Assembly (NCBI GenBank): GCA_009746045.1 | Contig: RPFO01002324.1 | Coordinates: 62,001-126,000 of the forward strand | Direction: 5' to 3' | Length of the DNA stretch: 64,000 nucleotides | Source: Mesostigma viride | Lineage: Eukaryota > Streptophyta > Mesostigmatophyceae > Mesostigmatales > Mesostigmataceae | Shown: positions 43,801 through 53,976 of the stretch, piece by piece | Layout: each line of letters opens with the position of its first letter | Position numbering within the stretch: the first letter of the stretch is position 1 | Notes under the pieces: model-generated | Told to the model about the DNA's origin: nothing | Databases searched by the model: none | The model's input: only the letters and a program-made list of their open reading frames with translations | Translations under genes and position numbers: made by a program

Positions 43801-44220
43801 TCGCGGAGACGTTTCTACTTTCTAGATCGATTGCGCATTCGACGGTTAAGAGGCAGAGGTGCGGTCGACTGGCAGTACTGTACGACGGTGTTGGACGGAA
43901 TTTCCGGTTAGCGATGCGGTCTAAAGCTTTGCATGTCACGTTGTCGGATCTTAGCCCTTGCGTCGCGCTGTGCTGTGGCGAACTTATTCTCCGCCGTCAG
44001 ATTGCACCGTCGATGAGCGTCGATGCTCGTCGATGAACCCAACGCAAGCCATGTGACGAAAAGAAGTAAAAATTGGTGCGGCGGCCTCTACGGCTGAGTT
44101 TGGTCAAGTACGCAACTTGTAGCCCGGCGACTCCACGTAGAGCAGTCCGCAGGTAGTCCGCCGGCGTTAATTTGTTAATTTTGTTAATTTGTAAACTGGG
44201 GACAACCTAGTCAGTAAAAA
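40884..44220. repeat. 675-bp satellite, five units
   Basis: Five head-to-tail units at an exact spacing of 675 bp. The first lacks 39 bp of an internal duplication (agcaaattgggtaaaattgg region). Units differ at only a few bases (cacatag/cacgtag, gccggcg/gccagcg). Each unit carries the same 93-residue minus-strand frame (first at 40,958-41,239), of no recognisable family. The near identity points to recent amplification or ongoing homogenisation. Confidence 0.97.
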
Positions 44221-44334
44221 TATGTCAGTAATTTGTTAAGCTGTGGCTGTAGTAGTAATCGTTGTTGTTAATTTACCAAGTACGCCCGGCGCCGATGCCT
44301 GAGACGGAGACGCTCGCCCGCCTTGTGTACAGGC

Positions 44335-44408
44335 ATTCACGCCTTAAGTTGGGTTCGAGGTTTTTGGTCAACCCAACTTCAGGCGTGAACCCAACTTAAG
44401 GCGTGAAT
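44335..44408. repeat. 22-bp perfect inverted repeat
   Basis: Arms attcacgccttaagttggg (44,335-44,356, ending ttc) and complement (44,387-44,408), with a third partial copy (aacccaacttcaggcgtgaa) inside the loop. Possibly a small foldback element. Confidence 0.88.
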
Positions 44409-44904
44409 GATTCTACTAAATTCTACTAGTTTGAACTTAAGATAATTAAACATACTGTTCTGAACTACTTTGAACTTGGAATGCCAGTACGGCGCAGCGC
44501 CGCGCTGACCCCGCTGCCGGTAGGGGTCATTTGCTGCACCAAAAAGCCTGAGCCCGCCACACGTGGCCGTGCCAAGCCCAATTTTAATTGGCTTAAAGCC
44601 ACACATTGGCCGAGTAAACTGAAGTTTTCATAGTTCGAAACGCCACAAGTGGCCTAGCGCCACTAGTAACGAAAACCTTAAAAAAAACACTGACTGTAGT
44701 GGCTGAGGGATATCTACCCATATCTAAACAAATAGGGGGACTTCCGGTCGTTCTCAGGTCCCCCTATTTTTTCGTACCATAAAACGCCGACCGTCGCGAA
44801 TCTCCGATCGCTTCCGTACGTTTCCGGTCATTTAAAGGTTCCCCTCATTATCGACACCTAAAACTATTGGCGGGAGACCGGTCTACTATCGTAGACTGGG
44901 GCTC
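44409..44904 (+). other. Unique stretch before the duplicated unit
   Basis: No gene recognised. It contains the small hairpin at 44,730 and several short gtggc-type repeats near 44,570-44,660. Confidence 0.55.
44730..44769. repeat. 12-bp hairpin
   Basis: aaatagggggac at 44,730-44,741 and its complement at 44,758-44,769, with a 16-base loop. Confidence 0.8.
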
Positions 44905-45290
44905 GAAAATCAAGTTCGATTTTTATTTTGAGTAGCGCAATCGACAGATCTCCTCAAGAGGATCCTGGATCGTACCTTGGATTTTCCAGTATCCAGCGAT
45001 TCGTTTACAGCCGGATCCGTCCGGATCCGGCAGCCGGATCCGACCTGCCGGATCCGACATCCGGCTGTGGGAAAAAGTGCCCGGCGCGGCTCCGGCCAGA
45101 CGGGTGGCCCAGGAGGGGGGACATCCAGCCAAAACAGCACACTCACTCGTGTGTCCGGCGCGGCACCTCCAAACGTGGAGCGGACTCCAAAAATGTGTCC
45201 GGCGGCAGAATTTTTGCGACGGAGTGTACTCCAGTCGAAAATTTTAGGGCGGCGCCAAGGCGGCGCGAAGAAAAATTTTGTGGAGCTAAC

Positions 45291-45718
45291 TGTCAGAAGT
45301 ATCGATACACCTGCCCAGGAAAAAGTAAATAGTTTGGTCAAAGTATTTACATTTGTGGCAGAATATAGATACTGACTAGACTAGATGTTGTGGAGTTGTA
45401 CGGAATGAGTTTTCCGTCAAGAAATAATTAGTCCTTGTGTTAGCTGGTTTGCTACTTGGACAATTTTGTTGTGATTGGTCTTAACTTGTGTAGACCATGT
45501 GGTGGACACGCAGTGAACACACGTGGCGTGTGGCATGCACACTCTGCCACTGCCCGCTAGCTCGTCATTTGTATATAATGACGTGACCACTTTAATTTGG
45601 ACTCTCTCACTATCTCGTACTGCTTCCAGCAGCTGGTTCTCTGGCCGAGGCCAACATTTTCGAGGATGAGCAAGTTTGCCGTATGATATTATAAGGAATA
45701 AATTTTGTTATTCTGACA
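45291..45718 (+). repeat. Copia 5' LTR (428 bp)
   Basis: Starts TGTCAGAAG and ends TTCTGACA, with short inverted ends TGTCAGAA/TTCTGACA. A TATA-like gtatataatg lies at 45,571-45,580, flanked by cgtcat and atgacgtga, a likely promoter region. Confidence 0.96.
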
Positions 45719-45730
45719 TGGTATCGGATT
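45719..45730 (+). promoter_or_regulatory. Copia primer-binding site
   Basis: tggtatcggatt directly after the 5' LTR. TGGTATC is the usual start of sites complementary to the 3' end of initiator Met tRNA in plant-type Copia elements. The match weakens after the seventh base. Confidence 0.7.
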
Positions 45731-46005
45731 TATCATACGCTTCCGGTTCGCGGTCTTTCTACTTGCGTTAACACCGTTTCGGTGCGCACCTGGCCGGTGC
45801 TGCTCCACTTTTGCAACTGCATATTTTGGCAAATTTCGCTTCTATCAGCATGTTTTGCCTCGATCGTAGGTTACCTGCCTCGACTATCGAAGACCTGGGT
45901 TCAAATCCCATCTGGGACCGGATTTTCTTTTTTCTCCGTCGGCTGCGCGCGGGTAATTGCCGCTCTTTTTGAGGGGACCTTTGGGGTCGACGCAGACCTG
46001 CAACT

Positions 46006-47247
46006 ATGGCAACCACAAGATCTGCTACGGCAGCCGCCGCTGTTGCCGCCACTGCCGCTGCCACAGCTAACAACGCATACGAGGAGGAGCTGGCCGCTTC
46101 TCTCGCTTCTGCAACCCGCGACTTGGGCGCTCATGCTCTGCTGTCTCCGCCCCGGGGTGAGGCGGGTGCGGGTCCGCCCGGTGCTCGGCTGGCCGCCGGC
46201 CCGGGCTTTGCGTCGTATGACGAGTGTAAAGCTCTTTTGCGCGATGTTCGGTCGGTTCCTGCGTTTGATGGCAGGGATCATCTCCACTTTCCATCTTTTT
46301 TGGACCATTTTACCGCGCACGTCGACCTGTTTCCCGGGCTCCTTGATGTACTCGAGGGCCGTCGGCATGACGCGCCGCTAGACCGCCTGCTGTATGTGGC
46401 TATGCTGGGCCGCCTGGCGGGAGACGCAAAGGAGCGCGTGCGCCTCCTGGCCCCCGAGCAACACCGCGGGAGCGCCGCCATGGCGGATTTGGTGTTGCGC
46501 TACCGCGATTCAAAGGTGACCGAGTCGTTGCGGTTGTCCCTGCGGAAGCAGCTGTCGCAACTTGCCCAAGCTTCACGCGAGGGTGTCGACACGTATGTTA
46601 CCAGGTCGGAGCTTCTCTACGCACGGGCCCAAGTCGCCCACGTCGACCTCCCGTTGGAGGTCTTCCTAGCCGGCGTATTAAGTGGCCTTCGTGCCGAGTA
46701 CCGGCCCCTCGTGGTGGCTTTGCGCCTCGGGGCCGAAACGACCATCACAGGTCTCCGTCACCGTCTTATAGAGGTAGAGGACCTCCTCACCGGGGGCTAC
46801 CTCGCGCCAGACGCCCCGGCCTCTGGCCAGGCCTTTCACACCTCCGGCCGGGGGCGCGGTCTGGGGCGGGCGGGCGGCCGCGGTGGCCGCGGCAACGGCG
46901 ACGGCACTTTCGGCACCGGCCCGAACCACAGCAACGGCAATGCCGCCAACACTGGGAGGGGTCGTGGGGGGCGCGGGGGGCGCGCTGGCCCTCACTCTGG
47001 TGATCGAGGTGGTGGCAGTGGGGGGGGGGGCCATGGGCGGGGCCGCGGGCCCCCTTGCCCGGTCTGCGATAAGCCGGGTCATACCGTCGACACGTGTTGG
47101 ACGAAGTACCCTGCCCAGCGTCCCTCCCACGTCCGTGACGGCAACTCCAGGCGTGTGCCACAGAGGCGTCTCGCTGCCCGGCTGCCGCATCGCCGACAGC
47201 TCCTGCGCAGGAATGGGTCATTGACAGCGGCGCGAGCCGCCACATGA
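46006..47247 (+). CDS. gag: Copia Gag
   Basis: A 413-residue frame. It begins MATTRSATAAAAV and contains the Copia-type Gag core (FDGRDHLHFPSFLDHFTAHV ... YVTRSELLYARAQVAHVDLP), then a Gly/Arg-rich stretch and one zinc knuckle CPVCDKPGHTVDTC (CX2CX4HX4C) near residue 349. It assembles the particle and binds the element RNA. It ends TGA at 47,245-47,247, overlapping the pol ATG as ATGA. The pol frame is -1 relative to gag and is open upstream to about 47,137, so the two frames overlap by about 110 bases. Confidence 0.93.
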   Translation: MATTRSATAAAAVAATAAATANNAYEEELAASLASATRDLGAHALLSPPRGEAGAGPPGARLAAGPGFASYDECKALLRDVRSVPAFDGRDHLHFPSFLDHFTAHVDLFPGLLDVLEGRRHDAPLDRLLYVAMLGRLAGDAKERVRLLAPEQHRGSAAMADLVLRYRDSKVTESLRLSLRKQLSQLAQASREGVDTYVTRSELLYARAQVAHVDLPLEVFLAGVLSGLRAEYRPLVVALRLGAETTITGLRHRLIEVEDLLTGGYLAPDAPASGQAFHTSGRGRGLGRAGGRGGRGNGDGTFGTGPNHSNGNAANTGRGRGGRGGRAGPHSGDRGGGSGGGGHGRGRGPPCPVCDKPGHTVDTCWTKYPAQRPSHVRDGNSRRVPQRRLAARLPHRRQLLRRNGSLTAARAAT

Positions 47248-50200
47248 CGCCCCATCTCGAGGACTTTGGCCCCGGTCTGTCACATGAGGCGCAGCTGCCC
47301 ATTACTGGCTCAGGTGGCAACATGACGGCTCACGGCTGGGGGGCTGTGAACCTGAGGCTGGGATCCCACGTGATCCCGCTGTATGACTCCCTTTACGTCC
47401 CGGCCCTTCACGCGCGATTGCTGTCCGTTCATGGGTTGCTGGCTGCCGGACATCATGTGGATTTTGCGGCCTGCAGCATTACTTTCCAGGCGCACGGTCG
47501 TGCTGTCCGCTTTCCACTGGAAGCAAGGGACGGTGTCTACCTCCTGTGCGCCCCGGCTGACTACGTCCTGGCGACGAAGGTCCAGGCTGAAGAGGAGATG
47601 AAGTGGCATCTCCGCCTGGGTCATGTAAGCCGCGACCGCATCGCCCGCCTGCAAGCCATCCCAGACTCCGGCATGTCTGTGGCGGGCCCTGCGGCGCCCC
47701 TCTGCCCTTCCTGCCCGGCTGGGCACATGCGCCGCTGCAGCTTCCCGCCCAGCGACCGGCCCCGTGAAACCGTGCCGCGTCGTCGCTTGCACTGCGATCT
47801 GTTCGGGCCTATGCGGACGCCTGCTCACGGCGACATGCGGTACGTCCTCGGCCTAACGGACGAGGCCACCCGGTTTCGTTGGACCTACCTTTTGCCCACC
47901 AAGGACGCAGCCCCCGCCAGCTTGCGCACTTTCCTTGCCCGGGAGGTCAAGCCTTTCCGCCAGGGCGACATCACGCTGCGTTCGGATAACGACAGTGTCT
48001 TTCAAGGCGGTCCTTGGCGCAATGTCTGCGCCGAGTTCGGCGTTCACCAGGAATTTTCCTCGCCCTACGTTCCCCAGCAGAACGGTGTCGCTGAGCGTTC
48101 GTGGGGGGTTACGGCCAGCATGGCCATCAGCCTGCTCGCCCATGCCGGGCTTGCCAAGGAGTTCTGGGGGTTCGCGTTTGAGTGCGCGACGTTCCTCCTC
48201 AACCGGCTGCCTTGTGTCAGCAACGCAGACTCGGCGACGCCCTACTACCTGCTCAACGGCCGTCACGCTTGCCTGACGCACTTGCGCGTATTTGGCTGCC
48301 ACGCGCACGTCCTCGTGGAGGAGGCCCAAGAGAAACTGTCTCCCCGCACGGAGTTAGCTGTCTTTGTGGGCTACCACCTGGAGTCTCCGGGCTACCGCTT
48401 CTGGCTGCCCGACCAGCGGAAGGTGATCGTCCGCAAGCACGCGTGGTTTGACGAGCAATGGCGGTCACGGCCATGGCCGGCCCGGCAGTACCTTCCGGTG
48501 GCCCCATACGACACGCCGGGGCCTTGGCCACCCGTAGCCCGTTTTTTGGCTGCGGATGTCTTTCCGGAGGAGCTGCTGCAGGCTGCCCCGTTGCTCTTGT
48601 CTTCTGCCCCTTCGGAGGACTCGACGGCTCAGCCGGCGGCGTCCGGGTCTACCGTTAGCATCGGCGGCACGCCGGAGCCTTACGTGCTCCCCCCGGCCGC
48701 TGCGGCCGCCATCAAGGCTCTCGTGCGGACCCCACCTGCTTCACCCGCTGAAGCCTCTGCCGCCTCCCCGGCTGCGCCTGGCACCGGCTTGCACCACCCT
48801 GTGACTGGGGAGGGTGGGTCCTACACGCCAGTGTGCCCTGCGTCCCTTTCAGACGCTAGTGGGCCTGACACGCCAGTGCGCCTTTCGTCCCTGTCCGCCG
48901 TTAGTGGGCCTGCCACGCCGGTGCGCTCTGCGCCTGTGTCGGACGGCCGCGGGCCTGCCACCCCTGTCCGCTCTCCGCCGCCCTCGGACGACCTGACGAG
49001 CACGGCTGACAGTTACCCGTCTCGCCCGCCTGGCTTTTCTGGCTCGGCGTCGTCAGGGGGTCGCCCGCCTGGCTTTTCTGGCTCGGCGTCGTCATGGGGT
49101 CGCCCGCCTGGCCTTTCTGGCTCGGCGTCGTCAGGGGGTCGCCCGCCTGGCTTTTCTGGCTCGGCATCTTCAGGGGGGCGCCCACCTGGTTTTCCCACCC
49201 CGACGTACTCTCAGGGCAGTGCCGATTACCCTGCGCCTTTCGAGGCTCCCTCCTTTCGGCCCCCTGCTGACGGCTTCGAGCTGGCCTCTTGGGCCGATGG
49301 GTACACTTGGGGGTCGGGCTCGCACCCTCTGGAGCCCCCGGCTAAGGCTCCGCGGCTTTTCGCGAACTACACCGCGCTCCGCGAGATGTGCGACGTTGTC
49401 GCCTACCACAGCCAGGTTGCGGATGTTCCCTCCACTCCCGCCGCCGCCCTTCGGCAGCCGGCCTGGCGCCAGGCCATGGAGAGTGAGTTGACGAGCCTCC
49501 GCGAGCACAACGTCTATCAGCTCATGTCCGTGCATGACCTCCCGCCTGGCGCCAAGGTCCTCCCCACAAAGTGGGTGTTTGCCCGCAAGACTGACGGCCG
49601 TGCCAAGGCTCGTTTTGTTTGCAAGGGCTTTGCGCAACGCGAGGGGCTGGACTTCGGTGAGACCTTTGCTCCCACCGTCCGCGCGGGCACTGTCCGCATG
49701 GGCTTGGCCCATGCGAGCACTGCTGGACATCCAATCTGGCAGCTGGATGTCCGCACCGCCTTCCTGTACGCGCCTCTGGATGAGGAAGTCTACGTTCTTC
49801 CCCCCAAGGGATTTGAGGAGCGGGATGCCTCCGGGCAAGTGCTCCTCTGGCTGCTCAAGCGGAGCCTGTATGGCCTCAAGCAGGCGCCACGGAACTGGCA
49901 TCAGACGCTGCGCGAGTACCTCGTGCAGGAGACGGGTGCCATCCAGAGCAGGACGGACACCTGCTTGTTCCTGTACACCGGCGGGTTCGCTTTCGTGCAT
50001 GTGGACGACCTCTTGGTCTCTCACTCCTCTGCGGCGCGGCTGTCCCAGTGGATGCAACAGGTGTCTCACCGGTTCCAGATCACTGAGTCTGACGCGCCCT
50101 CCTTGTTCCTCGGGGTCTCCATGGACATCGACTCGCCGGCGCAGACGGTGTTCCTGCATCAGGGTCCCTACATCGATGCCCTCGCCGACCGCTTTGGTGT

Positions 50201-50936
50201 CTCCCCTCGGGCGGTGCGGACGCCCATTACTCCCGACACCCCCCGTGGCGAGGGGGGGCTGTTGAGTGCGGATGACAAACGCACTTACCAAAGCCTCACC
50301 GGGGCATTCATGTACGCAATGCGGTGGACGCGGCCTGACCTGGCATATGTGGTCAACGTACTGGCCCAGCACATGCAGAACCCGACGGAGGCCCTTCTTG
50401 CCCTGGCATACCGGGTGTTGCAGTACCTGGTGCATACCAAGGGCCTGGGCCTACTCTATCAGGGTGAGGGGGGGATGCTGGCCTACTCCGACGCGGACTG
50501 GGCTAACGACCCTGTGGACCGACGGTCGGTCACGGGGAACGTGGTCATGTACCGCGGTGCTGCTGTGGAGTGGAACAGCCGCAAGCAGCAGACCGTGGCC
50601 CTGTCCAGCTGCGAGGCCGAGTACATGGCCTTGGGGGGGGTCACGCAGCAGGTGGTCCCCCTGATCACCATCGCAAGGGAGCTGGGCGATCTGACTCCTG
50701 GGCCAATTCCAGTGTACTCTGACAACACTGGTGCGGTTGCGCTGACACTTGACCCCGTCCATCCGAAGAGGACGAAACACATCGATGTGAAGTATCACTA
50801 CATCCGCGAGAAGGTGGCCGATGGCACCATCCAGGTGATTCACCTCCCTGGGGTGGACATGATCGCTGACATGCTTACCAAGGCACTTCCTGAGCCACGT
50901 TTTGTGATGCTCAGGGACAAGATGATGGGCAAATGA
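47244..50936 (+). CDS. pol: Copia Pol: protease, integrase, reverse transcriptase, RNase H
   Basis: A 1,230-residue frame without stops. The protease motif DSGASRHMTPH begins just before the ATG, so the true protein probably starts upstream by frameshift. Then come WHLRLGHVSRDRIARLQ (GAG-pre-integrase, ~residue 120), the integrase core CDLFGPM ... LRSDNDSVF ... QQNGVAERSWG (~183-292), and a Ser/Pro-rich linker with four 13-residue repeats (GRPPGFSGSASSG). RT follows (from ~741: VLPTKWVFARKTDG, QLDVRTAFLYAPL, FVHVDDLLVSH at ~918), then RNase H (YSDADWANDPVDRRSVTG, SSCEAEYMAL, VKYHYIREKV). Catalytic residues look complete. The product copies and integrates the element. Confidence 0.96.
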   Translation: MTPHLEDFGPGLSHEAQLPITGSGGNMTAHGWGAVNLRLGSHVIPLYDSLYVPALHARLLSVHGLLAAGHHVDFAACSITFQAHGRAVRFPLEARDGVYLLCAPADYVLATKVQAEEEMKWHLRLGHVSRDRIARLQAIPDSGMSVAGPAAPLCPSCPAGHMRRCSFPPSDRPRETVPRRRLHCDLFGPMRTPAHGDMRYVLGLTDEATRFRWTYLLPTKDAAPASLRTFLAREVKPFRQGDITLRSDNDSVFQGGPWRNVCAEFGVHQEFSSPYVPQQNGVAERSWGVTASMAISLLAHAGLAKEFWGFAFECATFLLNRLPCVSNADSATPYYLLNGRHACLTHLRVFGCHAHVLVEEAQEKLSPRTELAVFVGYHLESPGYRFWLPDQRKVIVRKHAWFDEQWRSRPWPARQYLPVAPYDTPGPWPPVARFLAADVFPEELLQAAPLLLSSAPSEDSTAQPAASGSTVSIGGTPEPYVLPPAAAAAIKALVRTPPASPAEASAASPAAPGTGLHHPVTGEGGSYTPVCPASLSDASGPDTPVRLSSLSAVSGPATPVRSAPVSDGRGPATPVRSPPPSDDLTSTADSYPSRPPGFSGSASSGGRPPGFSGSASSWGRPPGLSGSASSGGRPPGFSGSASSGGRPPGFPTPTYSQGSADYPAPFEAPSFRPPADGFELASWADGYTWGSGSHPLEPPAKAPRLFANYTALREMCDVVAYHSQVADVPSTPAAALRQPAWRQAMESELTSLREHNVYQLMSVHDLPPGAKVLPTKWVFARKTDGRAKARFVCKGFAQREGLDFGETFAPTVRAGTVRMGLAHASTAGHPIWQLDVRTAFLYAPLDEEVYVLPPKGFEERDASGQVLLWLLKRSLYGLKQAPRNWHQTLREYLVQETGAIQSRTDTCLFLYTGGFAFVHVDDLLVSHSSAARLSQWMQQVSHRFQITESDAPSLFLGVSMDIDSPAQTVFLHQGPYIDALADRFGVSPRAVRTPITPDTPRGEGGLLSADDKRTYQSLTGAFMYAMRWTRPDLAYVVNVLAQHMQNPTEALLALAYRVLQYLVHTKGLGLLYQGEGGMLAYSDADWANDPVDRRSVTGNVVMYRGAAVEWNSRKQQTVALSSCEAEYMALGGVTQQVVPLITIARELGDLTPGPIPVYSDNTGAVALTLDPVHPKRTKHIDVKYHYIREKVADGTIQVIHLPGVDMIADMLTKALPEPRFVMLRDKMMGK

Positions 50937-51070
50937 GCCATTTGTCAGTGCTGCCCTGTTGACCGGTGTAGTCGGCACTCTGGGATAGCAGTGGAATGTC
51001 TGAGTGCTGAGTGCTGCATTATCAGGAATAGCACTTAATGTGGCATGGCAATCATGATGGCATGTGTACC

Positions 51071-51079
51071 GAAGGGGGG
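51071..51079 (+). promoter_or_regulatory. Copia polypurine tract
   Basis: gaagggggg immediately before the 3' LTR, the usual primer site for plus-strand DNA synthesis. Confidence 0.85.
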
Positions 51080-51506
51080 TGTCAGAAGTATCGATACACC
51101 TGCCCAGGAAAAAGTAAATAGTTTGGTCAAAGTATTTGCATTTGTGGCAGAATATAGATACTGACTAGACTAGATGTTGTGGAGTTGTACGGAATGAGTT
51201 TTCCGTCAAGAAATAATTAGTCCTTGTGTTAGCTGGTTTGCTACTTGGACAATTTTGTTGTGATTGGTCTTAACTGTGTAGACCATGTGGTGGACACGCA
51301 GTGAACACACGTGGCGTGTGGCATGCACACTCTGCCACTGCCCGCTAGCTCGTCATTTGTATATAATGACGTGACCACTTTAATTTGGACTCTCTCACTA
51401 TCTCGTACTGCTTCCAGCAGCTGGTTCTCTGGCCGAGGCCAACATTTTCGAGGATGAGCAAGTTTGCCGTATGATATTATAAGGAATAAATTTTGTTATT
51501 CTGACA
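51080..51506 (+). repeat. Copia 3' LTR (427 bp)
   Basis: Same as the 5' LTR except tatttgcattt for tatttacattt and one T fewer in ttaactgtgtag. Confidence 0.96.
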
Positions 51507-51579
51507 CTAACTCCTTTTGGCGGTCCGGCGCCTGGTTTTAGGAAAGGAGTGCGCTCTGGTGACTGATCCTGATGGAGAT

Positions 51580-52027
51580 GAAAATCAAGTTCGATTTTTA
51601 TTTTGAGTAGCGCAATCGACAGATCTCCTCAAGAGGATCCTGGATCGTACCTTGGATTTTCCAGTATCCAGCGCTTCGTTTACAGCCGGATCCGTCCGGA
51701 TCCGGCAGCCGGATCCGACCTGCCGGATCCGACGGATCCGGCTGTGGGAAAAAGTGCCCGGCGCGGCTCCGGCCAGACGGGTGGCCCAGGAGGGGGGACA
51801 TCCAGCCAAAACAGCACACTCACTCGTGTGTCCGGCGCGGCACCTCCAAACGTGGAGCGGACTCCAAAAATGTGTCCGGCGGCACTGAATTTTTGCGACG
51901 GAGTGTACTCCAGTCGAAAATTTTAGGGCGGCGCCAAGGCGGCGCGAAGAAAAATTTTGTGGAGCTAACTCCTTTTGGCGGTCCGGCGCCTGGTTTTAGG
52001 AAAGGAGTGCGCTCTGGTGACTGATCC
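51580..52027 (+). repeat. Duplicated ~450-bp unit, copy 2 (uninterrupted)
   Basis: Near-identical to the unit broken by the Copia element. It has a few small changes (gcgcttcg for gcgattcg, gacggatccggctg for gacatccggctg). It shows the pre-insertion site ggagctaactcctt. Confidence 0.92.
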
Positions 52028-52349
52028 CGCTAGCTCGGTCTGGCGTTTGATTTAAAGTGCAGGAGTCCGCTTTGGCCCTGCTGTACTTACAACTTACGCT
52101 GAGAACTTACCAAGTATTGGTTGATTCTAGGAAGACGTATCAACTTTCAGGTAGGCGTCAGGTTGTTGTTGATTCTGACACCGGACCTGCCCGGTCAGGC
52201 AATAGGAATTTTTCCGGGTAAATGGGTATTTTTTATTAAGCAATAGGAATATCGTTAGGTTAAGAGGTACCACGTATCGACCAGCTGGTTACCCACTGAG
52301 GGTCAGGCAATAGGAATTTCCGCCGACTTGACGTCATTCTTCTACTTGG
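52028..52349 (+). other. Unrecognised repeat-like stretch
   Basis: No coding frame. The phrase caggcaataggaattt occurs twice (near 52,196 and 52,304) and gcaataggaatatcg once. Confidence 0.55.
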
Positions 52350-52656
52350 AGTAGTGCGCATGCACATGATGCTGTCCAGCAGCTGGCCATCATTATGGCG
52401 ATCCCCGGATTCTAGCTATAGAGTACCACACACGTATATGATGATCGTGGGCCGCGGGGTACGTACGTACCCTGCCGCGACTTGTACTGTATACATCGAT
52501 ATCGAGTAGTACTTGCATGTGACAATTAAGCATATGAGGCTGCGTTCATCATGAGCAGCTTATAGTACGTCCGATCCGGCAGCGCTTCATGATTATAAGC
52601 CTGCTCTGCATCGAATCCGCCCGCGATCGAGCTATAATCAACGTCCGCGGCCTCGT
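52350..52656 (+). repeat. Dispersed 307-bp repeat, copy 2
   Basis: Same sequence as 39,249-39,555 with a few substitutions (for example ccatcattatgg for ccataattatgg). Confidence 0.92.
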
Positions 52657-53976
52657 GTGTTGCGAACCCGACCCTTGGAACGGGCGCAACAATGGAATAA
52701 ATTATGTATTTTGGCTTGTTGTCATAGTCCGTAGGACTTTGGGACTCATTTCGGGACTTAATTTGGGAATTGTCCCTTGGTCAGGACTTTTGTATGGAAC
52801 TATGATAGTTTGTGTGATTCGGACCGGTTATTTTGGGCCTAGGTTGATGTACGAGATCTTCTAGAGCTAGTAGGCCGGTGCAGTCGCGCCGCGCTGCGTA
52901 CTTTATAGCTGGTTGAGATATTGTACCCATGCGTGGATTCTGTAGCCTGGCGTGGGTCGATGTCGACCCGAGGATCTTGTGTGGACTGCATGTTTCGGAA
53001 TTCTCTGGAAGGTCGGCGCCATGTCGGCGCCCCTTGCCAGCTTGGTGGCAGACCTAGGTGAAATTGGTCCGAGGACGAGAGTCTCGTCCTCTTGGTTCGG
53101 AATAAAGTGTGTGTTATCACCTGTCTGAACCTGGGGCATAATTCCAACTGCATTTGGTAGCTCCATCCTAAATGTGGATTGTGTAGATTAATGCAATATT
53201 AATCAACGCGAGCCGTAACAGGCCTAAAGCCACGCCTGTTCCGTTAATCCCACTCCCAGAGAGTGGTCGTGGTTAGCCAAGAAACCGGGAATAACCTACC
53301 TTAACAATAGGATCTTTCGCACGACCCGGATGGGTTCGTTACACTGGTTATCGGAGGTTAGGTTAGGGTGGTTTAACATGGCGGCCCAGAGCCGGATTTA
53401 GCTTAGCAAAGGCCCAGAGCCGACAGGGTTCATCCCGCCCAGCAAAGGCGGTTGCCAGATCCCGGTGACGCTCAGGACAGCTATAGCCACAGCCGGAACG
53501 CCATCCAAGACCTCTTAACCCGTTGAGGGGTGTCTAAGGACGCTAGACGTCCATGCAAGTGGTAAGATTTCCCTGATTTCCCTCTTGCTCCCCCCCCTGT
53601 CTTACCCACGCGCGTAGCAACGGGGTATATGTTTTATGTCGTGTCCGATTTCATGTTCGTGACTGTTGGTACCCACGTTGCCCCAGAGGCCAACGTTCGT
53701 GAGCCGTGGGCGGACCCCCAGAGGGCAACGCTGCCTACGGCTCGAGGGTAGTCACCGGCTGGCCGTTGCCTTACTGTGTTGCCGGTGGCTGTACCTCAAC
53801 GTTCTTCGTATTGTTTGTGAACGTTTTGTTTCTGCCTTGTGCTTAATTCTCTCTCGCTGTGAGCACGTCACCTGCACGTAGAGGTATCCTGGGTGGGCTC
53901 TCCTCCCTTTCTTTCCCCTTCCTGCATTGCATGCTTGAATACCGTGTGATATTGCTTTATACCTAATCGGTAGTTC
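52657..53976 (+). other. Possible 5' non-coding region of the Gypsy element
   Basis: No host gene recognised. There are T-rich and C-rich stretches near 53,570-53,920. No matching LTR was found downstream, since the element is truncated, so an LTR here cannot be defined. Confidence 0.5.

Larger units (their letters stand above)
45291..51506 (+). mobile_element. Ty1/Copia LTR retrotransposon, young
   Basis: Full element with 5' LTR, primer-binding site, gag, pol, polypurine tract and 3' LTR, bounded by the 5-bp target duplication CTAAC (45,286-45,290 and 51,507-51,511). The duplicate at 51,580-52,027 shows the empty site with a single CTAAC. The LTRs differ by one substitution and one single-base indel. 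Domain order integrase before RT places it in Copia. Confidence 0.97.
44905..51570 (+). repeat. Duplicated ~450-bp unit, copy 1, split by the Copia insertion
   Basis: 44,905-45,290 plus 51,507-51,570 together equal the uninterrupted unit at 51,580-52,027. It starts aaaatcaagttcgattttta, contains many CCGGATCCG blocks, and ends ggcgcctggttttaggaaag ... gtgactgatc. A third, partial copy is at 60,247-60,440. The unit is perhaps the terminal part of an older element; it has no coding frame of its own. Confidence 0.9.

Noticed and set aside
40958-43939. Five copies of a 93-residue gene
   Set aside because: No recognisable family and identical only because the satellite units are identical. Kept as part of the repeat, not as genes.
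45860-45925. tRNA-like 3' half (gggttcaaatccca) in the Copia leader
   Set aside because: The B-box-like stretch is good, but no matching 5' acceptor strand, A box or D arm could be folded upstream.
49170-50435. Minus-strand frame of 421 residues within Copia pol
   Set aside because: GC-rich shadow of the real pol frame with no domain.
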